Shown piece by piece: positions 24,410 to 32,529 of a DNA stretch of 32,543 nucleotides. The notes under the pieces were generated by a model. The model saw only the letters and a program-made list of their open reading frames with translations, made no database searches and had not been told where the DNA came from. This stretch comes from Phycisphaerae bacterium (GTDB lineage: Bacteria; Planctomycetota; Phycisphaerae; Sedimentisphaerales; Anaerobacaceae), in contig JAPLMX010000132.1 of assembly GCA_026386805.1 (NCBI GenBank), forward strand, positions 1-32,543, read 5' to 3'. A program made the translations under genes and the position numbers. Positions within the stretch are counted from its first letter, which is position 1, and every line of letters starts with the position of its first letter.

Positions 24410-24706
24410 ACTACTACTTGTCAGAATCTTGCTCTCTTGCGCAAATTTCGGATCGACCGAGACACAAGTCCTTGAAACACAAATACTTGGCTCTCACACG
24501 GAGCCACCAAGCCACGGCGCTTGAGGGGGCATTTCCGTACCGATCTTCTTCGTGTCTTCGTGCCTTGGTGTGAATCGATTTTGGGTTGCGGCCGAGGGCC
24601 GCGCTGGAGCCTTCGTGTTCTTCGTGGTGAAAAAACACCCGCATGGGCTAAAGCCCATCCTACCCTGGGTGGATCTCTGCGGCCTCTGCGGTTAAGCAGC
24701 AGCAGC
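24410..24706. repeat. Cluster of dispersed repeats, no gene
   Basis: This stretch is built of known-looking repeat strings: TTCGTGTCTTCGTGCCTTGG near 24547, CCTTCGTGTTCTTCGTGGTG near 24610, the exact reverse complement of the 6523-6543 repeat at 24642-24662, and ATCTCTGCGGCCTCTGCGGT from 24673. The minus-strand open frame over 24414-24644 reads HHEEHEG and HTKARRHEED, peptides typical of such repeats and not of a real protein. Confidence 0.75.
24642..24662 (-). repeat. Dispersed palindromic repeat, copy 2
   Basis: An exact 21-base reverse-complement copy of 6523-6543. CATGGGCTAAAGCCCATCC is the readable core. Confidence 0.9.
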
Positions 24707-25840
24707 TCAGGACTGCTGCGTCAGGGCGTCGCGGATGATCTTGGCTCGCAGGGCGTCGCGGTGCGTGGCGTCGAGCGACTTGCCGTAATTGACCTGGAGG
24801 TGGGCCGGGAGCGTCAGCATGAAGAGGCGGTTGATCGTGCGGATCGTCAGCTTGTCCTGCTCCTTCGTGCTGGCGCGGAGGGCGCAGAGCCGCTCGATCG
24901 CGGGCGTCGAGGCGCCCATGTGCTCGTGCATGTTCAGGCCCAGACGCAGGTGGCTTAGGAGGAAGAGGGCCTCTTGCGAGCTGATCAGGTGGGCGTTTTG
25001 CAGCAGGGCCATCGCCCGGGCGATCTTGTCGTCGAGCGTGTCCGTGTCGTTGGTCAGCAGTTGCCGGCGGGCGGCCTTCTCGTATTCCACGATCTCGGGG
25101 ATAATCACGTTCTCGAACTCGGAGACGATGTGCTTCTCGCTGACGCCGAGGGTGACCTGGTTGGAGATCTGGTAGAGGTCGCTGGCGGCTTCGGTGCCTT
25201 CGCCGAAGAGGCCGCGGACCGCGAGATTCATGTCCTTGGCCGCGTTCATGAACTTCTCGATCTGGTTGGTCAGCTTCAGGGCCGGCATGTGGAGCATGAC
25301 GGAGACGCGGATGCCGGTGCCGAGGTTCGTCGGGCAGGCGGTCAGGTAGCCGAAGCGCGGGTTGAAGGCGTACTCGACCCGGCCCTCGATCTGGCTGTCG
25401 ATCCGGTCGATCTGCTCGGCACAGGCGCGGAGCTGGCAGCCGGCCTTGAGGACCTGGAGCCGGAGGTGGTCTTCCTCGTTGATCATGGCCGTGAAGAACT
25501 CGCGGCGGGCGATGACGGCCCCGCGCGGACCGGTCGCCATCGCGTGGTGGCGACTGATCAGGTGCCGCTCGACGAGGAAGTTGCGATTGAGCTCCGGCTC
25601 TTTGTCCACGCTGACGTAGAAGACCTTGTCGCCGAGGTCGAGGGGCATTAGGACGGATTTGAGCTTCTCGAGGATCTCGGCCTTCTCCTCGTTGGAGCAG
25701 CTATTGAGGAAGCGGTGGCCGGCGAGATTGCGGGCCAAGCGAATCCGGGACGAGACGACGATGTCCGCCAGCGGCCCGGAGCCGCTGAACCACTCGTTTA
25801 TGTCATGGCTGAACTCGGTGAGTTCCATATCATCGTCCAT
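24707..25840 (-). CDS. mcsB: Protein-arginine kinase
   Basis: McsB phosphorylates arginines on proteins, which in Firmicutes marks them for ClpCP degradation. The 377 residues from ATG 25840 (ATG 25828 also possible) form a complete phosphagen-kinase-type catalytic domain plus the McsB C-terminal domain. Visible motifs are the nucleotide-binding SSRIRLARNL (30-39), SRHHAMATGPRGAVIARRE, the catalytic-glutamate loop NEEDHLRLQ (121-129), and the signature ACPTNLGTGIRVSVMLHMP around Cys169. RDALRA (361-366) matches the RDxxRA phosphoarginine-sensing motif of McsB, so allosteric activation may be retained. A longer frame upstream overlaps mcsA in another frame and is not real. It follows mcsA after 86 bases. 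No ctsR, clpC or ywlE-type phosphatase is in the window. Confidence 0.95.
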   Translation of the reverse strand: MDDDMELTEFSHDINEWFSGSGPLADIVVSSRIRLARNLAGHRFLNSCSNEEKAEILEKLKSVLMPLDLGDKVFYVSVDKEPELNRNFLVERHLISRHHAMATGPRGAVIARREFFTAMINEEDHLRLQVLKAGCQLRACAEQIDRIDSQIEGRVEYAFNPRFGYLTACPTNLGTGIRVSVMLHMPALKLTNQIEKFMNAAKDMNLAVRGLFGEGTEAASDLYQISNQVTLGVSEKHIVSEFENVIIPEIVEYEKAARRQLLTNDTDTLDDKIARAMALLQNAHLISSQEALFLLSHLRLGLNMHEHMGASTPAIERLCALRASTKEQDKLTIRTINRLFMLTLPAHLQVNYGKSLDATHRDALRAKIIRDALTQQS

Positions 25841-25873
25841 CCAAGTAAAAAAGGAAAGGTTCGAAGGCCCAAG

Positions 25874-25887
25874 GGGGAGATCTCCCC
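25874..25887. promoter_or_regulatory. Perfect palindrome between mcsA and mcsB
   Basis: GGGGAGATCTCCCC is a 14-base perfect palindrome in the 86-base mcsA-mcsB gap. It could be a protein-binding site or an RNA hairpin adjusting mcsB expression. The AGGCAAAGGG-like flanks suggest it may belong to a repeat. Confidence 0.4.
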
Positions 25888-25926
25888 GCGTTACGCCCTT
25901 TGCCTTTTTTACCTTTGCCCTCCGTG

Positions 25927-26421
25927 CTACTCGAGTTGTTTCATTTTGTCCCGCAGTTCGGCGGCGCGCTCGTAGTCCTCGTCGTGCACGGCTTCCTCCA
26001 ACTGCTGGCGAAGCTGTGACAGCTCGACGAACTTTTTGGTGTCCGTGGGGAGCGTGGTGGGGACTTTGCCGCAGTGGCTGGTCTTGCCGCCTTGGGCCCG
26101 CTCGATCAGAGGCAGCAGGGCCTGCTCGAAGACCTCGTAGTCCGCCGGGCAGCCCAAGGTCCCTTCTTTGCGCAGGCGGTCCAGCGTGAAGCCGCACGTC
26201 GGGCAGACCAAGTCCTTCTCCGCCGGGCCGAACATCTCCTCGTCCGATGGCTGCACGGCCAGCAAATGGCTCAGCAGCTCATTGATCGACATCTGGCTGT
26301 GCGTCGCGATCCCCTGCTCGGACGCGCAATGCTCGCAAATGTGCAGCTCCGTCCGAGCGCCGTTCTGGATCTCGGTTAAATGGATAGTTGCGGTCCTTTT
26401 TTGGCAAATTTGGCATTGCAT
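25927..26421 (-). CDS. mcsA: McsA, zinc-binding activator of the arginine kinase
   Basis: McsA binds and activates McsB. The 164-residue protein starts at ATG 26421. Zinc-binding pairs are visible: Cys3-x-x-Cys6 (MQCQICQKR), Cys29-x-x-Cys32 (HICEHCASEQG), Cys73-x-x-Cys76 (VCPTCGFT) and Cys91. SHCGKVP (~115-121) is a McsA/UvrB-accessory feature. Residues ~137-164 form a UVR motif (LRQQLEEAVHDEDYERAAEL...), shared with UvrB. Family members use the UVR region for protein contacts. No Shine-Dalgarno sequence is evident. It lies between coaD and mcsB on the same strand. Confidence 0.93.
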   Translation of the reverse strand: MQCQICQKRTATIHLTEIQNGARTELHICEHCASEQGIATHSQMSINELLSHLLAVQPSDEEMFGPAEKDLVCPTCGFTLDRLRKEGTLGCPADYEVFEQALLPLIERAQGGKTSHCGKVPTTLPTDTKKFVELSQLRQQLEEAVHDEDYERAAELRDKMKQLE

Positions 26422-26436
26422 AATATCAGTCCACAC

Positions 26437-26657
26437 CCGCGCGACGCGGATTTCTTTGCACGCTCAAAGCCTTCTTCATTCTATCGGCTAATTCGCGGCT
26501 CGACAACAATCTATTGGCTACGTTACCGCTCCCGTGGTCGTTCCAAAATGCCGTCCGGTCATTGCAGCGGGCCGCCGCCGGGCCTGCCCCCCGCGCCGGT
26601 GGGGGAATGCCATCTCCTCCACGTCGTACCGCCGTGCCGCGCGGGCCCCGTCGGCCC
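26437..26657. other. coaD-mcsA intergenic region
   Basis: No gene is supported in these 221 bases. CCCCC-GCGCCGGT-GGGGG (26588-26605) could form a GC hairpin just after the coaD stop on the minus strand, without a T-run. The mcsA promoter, if separate, should lie in the AT-richer part near 26437-26530. Confidence 0.35.
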
Positions 26658-27164
26658 TCACGTCTGGTGGGCTTTCAGGCGGCTGAACCGGCTCTCCAAC
26701 CGCCGGTGGACGTTCTCCGGGATCAGGTTCGACAGGTCGCCGCCCAGCGAGGCCACCTCCCGGATCAGCGTCGAGCTGGTGAACCCGTACTGCTCGCTGG
26801 TCATGATAAAAATCGTCTCGATCCCCGCCACCGCCCGGTTGGTCATCGCCAACTGGAACTCGTATTGCACGTCCGTCAGGCTGCGCAGCCCCCGCAGCAC
26901 CACGTCGGCCTTCTGCCGGGCGGCGTACTCGACCATCAGCCCTTCGAAACTGTCCACGTGCACGCCCGGCAGCCCCTCGATCAGCTCGGCAATCATCTCA
27001 ACCCGTTCCTGGGGCGTGAAAAGCTGGTTTTTGATTGGGCTGCGGCCGACCGCGACGATCAACTCATCGAACAGCCGCATCCCGCGCTTGATCACGTCCA
27101 GATGCCCGTTCGTAATCGGATCGAACGACCCCGGGAAGATCGCCCGAACGAATTTATGCTCCAT
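26658..27164 (-). CDS. coaD: Phosphopantetheine adenylyltransferase
   Basis: CoaD adenylates 4'-phosphopantetheine to dephospho-CoA, the penultimate step of coenzyme A synthesis. ATG 27164 is supported by AGGAAGG upstream and gives 168 residues, the usual length; the frame continues upstream with unrelated sequence. The nucleotidyltransferase motif FPGSFDPITNGHLDVIKR (T/HxGH at 18-21) is intact. Also visible are the substrate-contacting VVLRGLRSLTDVQYEFQLAMTNR region and GFTSSTLIREVASLGGD, the ISSTxIR-type motif. It is upstream of mcsA and mcsB in the same direction. Confidence 0.96.
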   Translation of the reverse strand: MEHKFVRAIFPGSFDPITNGHLDVIKRGMRLFDELIVAVGRSPIKNQLFTPQERVEMIAELIEGLPGVHVDSFEGLMVEYAARQKADVVLRGLRSLTDVQYEFQLAMTNRAVAGIETIFIMTSEQYGFTSSTLIREVASLGGDLSNLIPENVHRRLESRFSRLKAHQT

Positions 27165-27503
27165 GCCGACCCTTCCTAAGCCAAACGGCCCTCCATTATA
27201 CCCCGCCGCCGCCCCGCCAGCAAGATTCGCGCGCTTCGCCGATCCGCTTGTACCGGGGTCAGTTCTTCGTCCTACCCCAAAACGGGGACTTCGTCTCATA
27301 CAGGAAATAGGGTTCCCCCTGATAGCCGAGGGTCGCCGGGCTTCGTATATCCTTTCACCAGTGAGTGCAGGGACCAACATGAGTCCGAGAAAGGGCATAG
27401 CAGTGACGTGAAGGTTTCAGATAGAGGGGAGACCCCAAGAGCACCTTATCGTGTTCCTATCCGATCTCACATGGATCGAGCCAAAGGATTAGGAGGTACA
27501 GGA
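27165..27503. other. Divergent intergenic region upstream of coaD and the secreted fusion
   Basis: No gene is supported. Small hairpins occur: CCCC-AAAAC-GGGG near 27277-27289 and GGGG-AGA-CCCC (27426-27436). GTACCGGGGTCAGTTCTTCG near 27251 resembles a fragment of a dispersed repeat. The two divergent promoters should lie here but were not identified. Confidence 0.4.
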
Positions 27504-30428
27504 ATGAAAGCGCGCACCAGTATTCTGTTGGGGAGTCTTTGTCTTGTCTTGCTGTCAGGGCCACCCAGTTGCCTTGCGGCTACCACCAACGTCAAAATCG
27601 TGGATTTTGGCTTCGAGCCCGCCGACGTCACCGTCAAGGTCGGCGATACGGTGACATGGACCAACACAGGCTCGTTCGCACACACCACCACCAGCGGTAC
27701 GACCACCGGCGGGGTTCGTCACCCGGACGGCCTGTGGGATTCCGGGTCCCTGTTTTCGGGACAGACCTTCTCACATACTTTCACCAAGGCCGGCGTCTTT
27801 CCGTACTATTGCACCCCTCACTACTCGATGATGGTGGGAACTGTGACCGTGCAGACGGTGGCCAACGTACCGCCGGCGGTCTTGATCGTTAGTCCCGCCA
27901 ACGGGGCGACCTTCATCTCGCCCGCGAACGTGACGATCCAAGCCGGCGCCAGCGACACCGATGGGGCCGTGATGAAAGTGGAATTCTTCGACGGCTCCAG
28001 TTCGCTGGGGTCCGTCACGACCGCTCCCTACGCCCAGAGGTTCACTCTGTACCCAGGTACGCACCCTCTGACGGCTGTGGCCACGGATAACGCGGGCGCT
28101 GCTGCAACTTCGGCCACCGTGACGGTCACCGTGAACACGATGCCCATCCCGGATCCCATCCCGGCGCACATTGTCAAAGGCGACATCACCATCGAGCTGC
28201 AAACGATCGTCGACGACCTGACCGCGCCGCTGAGTCTGGCTGTGCCGGACGACGGCAGCAAACGCATGTTCGTCTGCGATCAGGTGGGCCTGGCGTGGGT
28301 CGTGGCCAACGGGTCTGACAAACTGCCGACGCCTTTGCTGGACGTGCGCAGCCGCCTGGTGACCTTCGGCAACTACGATGAACGAGGGTTGCTGGGCTTG
28401 GCGATCCATCCCGATTTCGCGCATCATCCGCTGATCTACACCTACACGTCCGAGCCGATCGCCGGTACGGCGGATTTCGTCAATGTCATGCCGGCGGGAG
28501 TCACGAACAATTGCCAGTCGGTCATTGCCGAGTGGCGGATCGATTCCGCCAATCCCAACCAGGTCGATCCGGCCAGCCGGCGTGAGATCCTCCGCATCGA
28601 CAAACCCCAATCCAACCACAACGGAGGCACCCTCCGCTTCGGGCCGGACGGATACCTCTATATCTCGCTCGGCGACGGCGGTCGGGCGAATGACGTGGCG
28701 GACGGCCACGTGCCCGGCGGCAACGCCCAGAACCTCCAGCGGATCTACGGCAAGCTCCTGCGCATCGACGTCAACGGGGCCAACTCCGCCAACGGCAAGT
28801 ACGGTATCCCGAAAGATAATCCGTTCGTGGGCCAGAACGCCGTCCAGGAGATCTACGCCTACGGCCTGCGTAACCCGTTCACCTACAGCTTCGATAGCCT
28901 TACGGGCGACTTGTATGTCGGCGATGCCGGGCAGAACAACATCGAGGAAGTGGACCTGATCGCCAAGGGCGGCAACTACGGCTGGAACGTCAAGGAAGGC
29001 ACCTTCTGGTTCGATTCGGTCAGCGCGAACCTCGGCAAGGTCGTGACCGGTCCCGTCCGGCCCGTGCCGGCGAGCCTGATCGATCCCATCGCCGAATACG
29101 ACCATGACGAGGGCAGCGTGGTGATCGGCGGCTTTGTCTATCGAGGCGTGCAGGTCCCCGTCTTGCAGGCTCGCTATGTGTTCGGTGATTGGGGCTCGTT
29201 CGCCGCACCCAGCGCCCGGCTCTTCTACCTGGAACCCACCTTCACCATCAAGGAATTGCGCATCGGACTGGCGGACCGCCCGACGGGCTTCTGGCTCAGA
29301 GGATTCGGTCAGGATGCCGACGGTGAGTTGTATGTCTTCGGATCGACCGCCCTCGGTCCCAGCGGCACCACAGGCCGGATGCTCAAGATCGTTCCCAGTC
29401 TTCCCACCACGTATCTTCAGCACAACCTGGTTTCGGATCTGCCGAGCGTGGCCGACCGAGTCGATCCCAACCTGATCAACCCCTGGGGAATCGCCTTCGG
29501 CCCGACCACTCCATTCTGGATCGCAGATAACCACACCGGTGTCAGCAGCATCTACGACGGCAATGGCGTGCCGACTCGCGCCGCTGTGGCGATCCCGGGG
29601 CCTGCTGGCGGTGCGGCGCTGGGCGCTCCCACCGGCATCGTCTTCAACGCCACGACGGACTTTGCCCTGGCCCCCGGTCAGCCGGCGAAGTACCTCTTCG
29701 CCACCGAGGATGGCACGATCGCGGGCTGGAGCACTGGGGCCGCCGCCGTGCTGAAGGCTGACCTCTCGGTCCTGGGAACGGTGTATAAGGGTTTGGCCCT
29801 GGGCAGCAGCAGCGGCAAGAACTACCTGTACGCGGCCAATTTCAGCGTGGGTCGGGTGGATGTCTTCGACGCCAATTTCGCGCCCGTGGCTCTTGCCGGC
29901 ACCTTCACCGATCCCAATCTGCCGGCCGGTTTTGCACCGTTCAACGTTCAGAATGTTGGCGGCAAGCTCTACGTGACCTATGTCCTGCAGGATGCCGAAC
30001 ACCACGACGACGTGCCCGGCCCGGGCAATGGTTTCGTGAACACTTTCGATACCAGCGGGCAGCTTCTCCAGCGGTTCGCGTCCCGAGGTCTGCTCAACTC
30101 GCCTTGGGGCGTTGTCCTGGCCCCGGCTGGTTTTGGCGGCTTCGGGGGAGCTTTACTCGTCGGCAACTTTGGCGACGGCCGGATCAACGCATTCAACCCG
30201 ACGACCGGCGCATGGCTGGGCGCGATCCAGGATGCCTCCGGCGCAGCCATCTCGATCCAGGGCCTCTGGGGCCTGACCTTCGGCAACGGCGGCCCGGCCG
30301 GCGGCAGCCAAACCCTCTACTTCACGGCGGGCATCGCCGGTACCGGCACTGTCGAGGACCACGGCCTCTTCGGCAGCCTCACGCCGATTGCGCGGACTGT
30401 GACGAGTGCCCCAGGGGGTGTCCAGTAG
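27504..30428 (+). CDS. Secreted cupredoxin - Ig-like - PQQ sugar dehydrogenase-like - TIGR03118 fusion protein
   Basis: A 974-residue exported multidomain protein. ATG 27504 has a strong AGGAGGT at 27491-27497. Residues 1-25 are a signal peptide. Residues ~28-117 form a plastocyanin-like blue-copper domain with ligands His60, Cys103, His106 and Met110 (YYCTPHYSMMVG). Residues ~123-212 form a bacterial Ig-like domain (VSPANGATFISPANVTIQA, VKVEFFDG-type strands). Residues ~228-628 form a soluble glucose/sorbosone-dehydrogenase-like six-bladed propeller with RGLLGLAIHPDF, NHNGGTLRFGPDGYLYISLG, AYGLRNPFTYSFD and GNYGWNV. In that family this fold binds PQQ. Residues ~636-965 match TIGR03118 (LVSDLPSVADRVDPNLINPW, GIAFGPTTPFWIADN, GLWGLTFGNG). 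Function of the last domain is unknown. The likely idea is sugar oxidation with electron transfer to the attached copper site; substrate unknown. Confidence 0.88.
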   Translation: MKARTSILLGSLCLVLLSGPPSCLAATTNVKIVDFGFEPADVTVKVGDTVTWTNTGSFAHTTTSGTTTGGVRHPDGLWDSGSLFSGQTFSHTFTKAGVFPYYCTPHYSMMVGTVTVQTVANVPPAVLIVSPANGATFISPANVTIQAGASDTDGAVMKVEFFDGSSSLGSVTTAPYAQRFTLYPGTHPLTAVATDNAGAAATSATVTVTVNTMPIPDPIPAHIVKGDITIELQTIVDDLTAPLSLAVPDDGSKRMFVCDQVGLAWVVANGSDKLPTPLLDVRSRLVTFGNYDERGLLGLAIHPDFAHHPLIYTYTSEPIAGTADFVNVMPAGVTNNCQSVIAEWRIDSANPNQVDPASRREILRIDKPQSNHNGGTLRFGPDGYLYISLGDGGRANDVADGHVPGGNAQNLQRIYGKLLRIDVNGANSANGKYGIPKDNPFVGQNAVQEIYAYGLRNPFTYSFDSLTGDLYVGDAGQNNIEEVDLIAKGGNYGWNVKEGTFWFDSVSANLGKVVTGPVRPVPASLIDPIAEYDHDEGSVVIGGFVYRGVQVPVLQARYVFGDWGSFAAPSARLFYLEPTFTIKELRIGLADRPTGFWLRGFGQDADGELYVFGSTALGPSGTTGRMLKIVPSLPTTYLQHNLVSDLPSVADRVDPNLINPWGIAFGPTTPFWIADNHTGVSSIYDGNGVPTRAAVAIPGPAGGAALGAPTGIVFNATTDFALAPGQPAKYLFATEDGTIAGWSTGAAAVLKADLSVLGTVYKGLALGSSSGKNYLYAANFSVGRVDVFDANFAPVALAGTFTDPNLPAGFAPFNVQNVGGKLYVTYVLQDAEHHDDVPGPGNGFVNTFDTSGQLLQRFASRGLLNSPWGVVLAPAGFGGFGGALLVGNFGDGRINAFNPTTGAWLGAIQDASGAAISIQGLWGLTFGNGGPAGGSQTLYFTAGIAGTGTVEDHGLFGSLTPIARTVTSAPGGVQ

Positions 30429-30478
30429 GAATCCCAGGACGTTGGGCAAAAGTGGAACAGCAAAGCTGATAGGGGGGG

Positions 30479-30506
30479 CCCCAGACAAGACGGATCGCGT
30501 CTGGGG
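30479..30506. terminator. Possible terminator hairpin after the fusion gene
   Basis: CCCCAGAC (30479-30486) pairs exactly with GTCTGGGG (30499-30506) around a 12-base loop, about 50 bases beyond the stop codon. A CTCCTCTC tract follows instead of a pure T-run, so it is a weak or factor-assisted terminator at best. Confidence 0.45.
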
Positions 30507-30582
30507 GCTCCTCTCGCACTGCCGCATCGCCGCCCGGCCGCGATTCCAGCCGTCAAAGTGTCCTGCACGATGGAGACGAACA

Positions 30583-30652
30583 GGCTGTTTCTGTCACCTC
30601 TGCGAAGGCGGGGGTCCAGGAGAACCTCGACTTCGCTGGATTCCCGCTTACG
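30583..30652 (-). repeat. Dispersed repeat of the WTPAFAEVT type
   Basis: CTGGATTCCCGCTT (about 30637-30650), together with GTCACCTCTGCGAAGGCGGG (about 30593-30612), reads on the minus strand as FSWTPAFAEVTE-like peptide. This is the hallmark of a repeat spread through many bacterial genomes (recollection). It abuts the 3' end of the isomerase-like gene. Confidence 0.6.
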
Positions 30653-31544
30653 TTGTCTTCATCGCGATGATTTTGTCGATTCGCCGGGACAGGTCGGTCA
30701 GATAGGCTTCGTCGCCGGGGTCGAGTTCGGTCGTCATGTAGCCCTTGTAACTGATTTCCTCGAGGGCCTTGCGGACCTGCGGCCAGTTGACGTCGCCTTC
30801 CAGCAGGTTCGCCGTAAATCGGTTGTCTTTGCGTTTGAAGTCCTTCAGGTGGATCTTCACGATTCGCTTGCCGACCGTGCGGACCCAGTCCTGCGCGAAG
30901 CCGAACTGGATCATGTTGCCGACATCGACGTACGCCTTGAGCCACGGGTCGTCGAACTGGTCGACATACTTCGCGAACTCCAGCGGGCTGAGCAGGAACT
31001 TGTTCCACACGTTCTCCACCGCGATGGTCACCTGCAATTCCTTCGCCAGCGGCAGCAGCTTGCGGATGTTCTTCTGCGATCGCTCCCACGCCTCGCCGTA
31101 GCCGACCTCCTCATTGACGACGGCCGGCACGAGCAGCACGGCGTCCGCCCCGACCGCCTTAGCGCATCGCAATGAAGTCTCCATGCTCGCCATACCTTTG
31201 GCCACGTTCTCCGGCTTGGGGTCCGACAGCGGCCCGCCCCAGCCGTTGACGACCCCGTGGATCGGCACGCCCGCCTGCCTGGCCAGAGCCCCCATCTCCT
31301 TGGCGGCGGCCAAGTCCGCAATCGGCCCGTTCAGCTCGACGCCCTCGAACCCGCACTTTTTCGCCAAGGCGAACTTCTCGGCGTCCTTGAGGTCCTTCGG
31401 CAGCATGTTGTACTGGCAAGCCTTGAGCAGCTTGGCCTCCTGACCCTGGCCTTGTACCCGGGTAGAAGTCGCCAGCAGCCCGGTGCCGACCGTGACGGTG
31501 GCAGCGTACTTGAGAAAATCCCGGCGTCCGGCAGTTTGGTTCAT
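30648..31544 (-). CDS. Tat-exported sugar phosphate isomerase/epimerase-like TIM-barrel protein
   Basis: A 298-residue protein of the xylose-isomerase-like TIM-barrel (AP endonuclease family 2) superfamily. ATG 31544 follows a near-perfect GAAGGAGGT. The N-terminus has a twin-arginine signal (GRRDFLKYAATVTVGTGLLA, residues 6-25), so it is exported folded. The metal-binding set expected for the family is visible: Glu177 (TIAVENVWN), Asp207 (AYVDVGN), His232 (KIHLKDF) and Glu273 (TTELDPGDE), with GFEGVELN near the start of the barrel. Isomerase or epimerase activity on a sugar or hydroxypyruvate-like substrate is inferred; such Tat-exported members are abundant in planctomycetes (recollection). 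It is convergent with the copper/PQQ fusion gene; joint action in extracytoplasmic sugar use is speculative. Confidence 0.88.
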   Translation of the reverse strand: MNQTAGRRDFLKYAATVTVGTGLLATSTRVQGQGQEAKLLKACQYNMLPKDLKDAEKFALAKKCGFEGVELNGPIADLAAAKEMGALARQAGVPIHGVVNGWGGPLSDPKPENVAKGMASMETSLRCAKAVGADAVLLVPAVVNEEVGYGEAWERSQKNIRKLLPLAKELQVTIAVENVWNKFLLSPLEFAKYVDQFDDPWLKAYVDVGNMIQFGFAQDWVRTVGKRIVKIHLKDFKRKDNRFTANLLEGDVNWPQVRKALEEISYKGYMTTELDPGDEAYLTDLSRRIDKIIAMKTT

Positions 31545-31790
31545 GGATATACCTCCTTCAATAGGTGCCCTGTTGTCTGCCCATCAACGCGGACGGGCAA
31601 GAGCCATTCTCTTCATCCGGCCGGCTCCGATTCCACCGACCTCCCGCCCACCCCGCCAGCGCCGGGACTCGACTTCGTGGCTCGGTTGTTGAGAAACCAT
31701 CGCACTTGCTTCGGTCACCCACAGTCGCAGATCATTGCTCTTCACAGCGACGAGTAGTGCGTATGATCTTGCGCATTCCCACAACCTCCC

Positions 31791-32375
31791 TTACTGCTCG
31801 CCACCAAGAATCTCTTTCTTGAATAGCGGAAGTTTCTGGATATCTTTTTGCCGCCTTTTCTCGCGTTCTTCTGTGGACTTGCATTGCTGGCGCGCGCACC
31901 ATTTCAAGAACTGTGTAAAAGGATCCCGGCGTCTCCTGACATGGTACGTGTAAGCCTCGCGACCCTTCCGCGTCGCCCATCCAAGACTGGCAAATCCATC
32001 CAAAGCCTTTCTTATCCACTGTGCCTTCGGTATCTCGGGGGTGCGTGCAGCGGAACTGTTAACAGGTCCACAATTGTTGGCAATCCTCTCTCGCATTTCC
32101 TCCACAGTAGTAATGATATCGACCTGGTTAGTCTCTCGAAGTTGGAGTTCTTGCTCCCTTGTCAGAGAGCTGGGTGCAGATTCGTGTATTTCGATCATCA
32201 GCAGAGGAAGCGGTGGTTCAGCGTCGTAGAACTTTACATGTCCGAAGGTGCGGTTCGCGATCAAGTGTTCCATGTCTATCTGCAACGGCCGACGAAGTTT
32301 CTCCATCTTTTTGCTGTTGGATAGAGATCCCGAAACGAGCTCAAGCACAAACCAAGTCTTTCGCTCCTCCGTCAT
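31791..32375 (-). CDS. Unknown protein in low-GC DNA
   Basis: A protein of about 194 residues from ATG 32375, with no recognised family. The frame stays open to about 32531, but the extra 52 residues cross two hairpins at the window edge and are arginine-rich, so they are left out. The N-terminal half (TWFVLELVSGSLSNSKK, then VKFYDAEPPLPLLMIEIHES) reads like a folded alpha/beta domain. A helical, polar linker follows (SLTREQELQLRETNQVD, TTVEEMRERI). The C-terminal part (AQWIRKALDGFASLGWATRK, then EAYTYHVRRRRDPF) could be a winged-helix-like region, and the last 30 residues are highly charged. GC content here is visibly lower than in the neighbouring genes (one sampled line is about 43%, against about 70% at 31201-31260), which suggests recent acquisition. 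No Shine-Dalgarno site is seen. Confidence 0.5.
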   Translation of the reverse strand: MTEERKTWFVLELVSGSLSNSKKMEKLRRPLQIDMEHLIANRTFGHVKFYDAEPPLPLLMIEIHESAPSSLTREQELQLRETNQVDIITTVEEMRERIANNCGPVNSSAARTPEIPKAQWIRKALDGFASLGWATRKGREAYTYHVRRRRDPFTQFLKWCARQQCKSTEEREKRRQKDIQKLPLFKKEILGGEQ

Positions 32376-32424
32376 AAAAAAACGGATCAGCGAGAATCGC
32401 CTCTCAAATTGCGTTTCCGTTAAC

Positions 32425-32441
32425 CACCGGCTCTGCCGGTG
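32425..32441. repeat. CACCGGC hairpin
   Basis: CACCGGC (32425-32431) pairs exactly with GCCGGTG (32435-32441) across TCT. It lies between the likely start of the low-GC gene and the hairpin at the window edge. Confidence 0.6.
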
Positions 32442-32483
32442 AGCATTCACAAGGCTCTGCCGTTTCGTGCGTGTTTTTGGGTA

Positions 32484-32529
32484 GGTAGTTCCCCTTGAGG
32501 AAGGCCCCGCCGGGCCCAGGAGAACTACC
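32484..32529. repeat. Nested hairpin at window edge, possible transposon end or leader
   Basis: GGTAGTTC (32484-32491) pairs with GAACTACC (32522-32529), and inside it GGCCC (32503-32507) pairs with GGGCC (32512-32516). An ATG follows at once at 32530 and begins a rightward frame (M-K-E-R) that leaves the window. The structure could be the subterminal hairpin of an IS200/IS605- or REP-type element, with the ATG opening its transposase, or a leader RNA. This cannot be settled from the window. Confidence 0.5.

Noticed and set aside
24414..24644. 76-codon minus-strand frame reading HHEEHEG and TKARRHEED
   Set aside because: These peptides are typical of translated dispersed repeats, not of a protein-coding gene.
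25841..26197. N-terminal extension of mcsB
   Set aside because: It overlaps mcsA in a different frame and continues through a palindrome; the McsB family begins near MELTEFSHDINEWFSG.
27771..30005. 744-codon open frame on the minus strand
   Set aside because: It is antisense to the PQQ/copper fusion, whose protein motifs are unmistakable; the reverse product is rich in Arg, Asp and Val and matches nothing.
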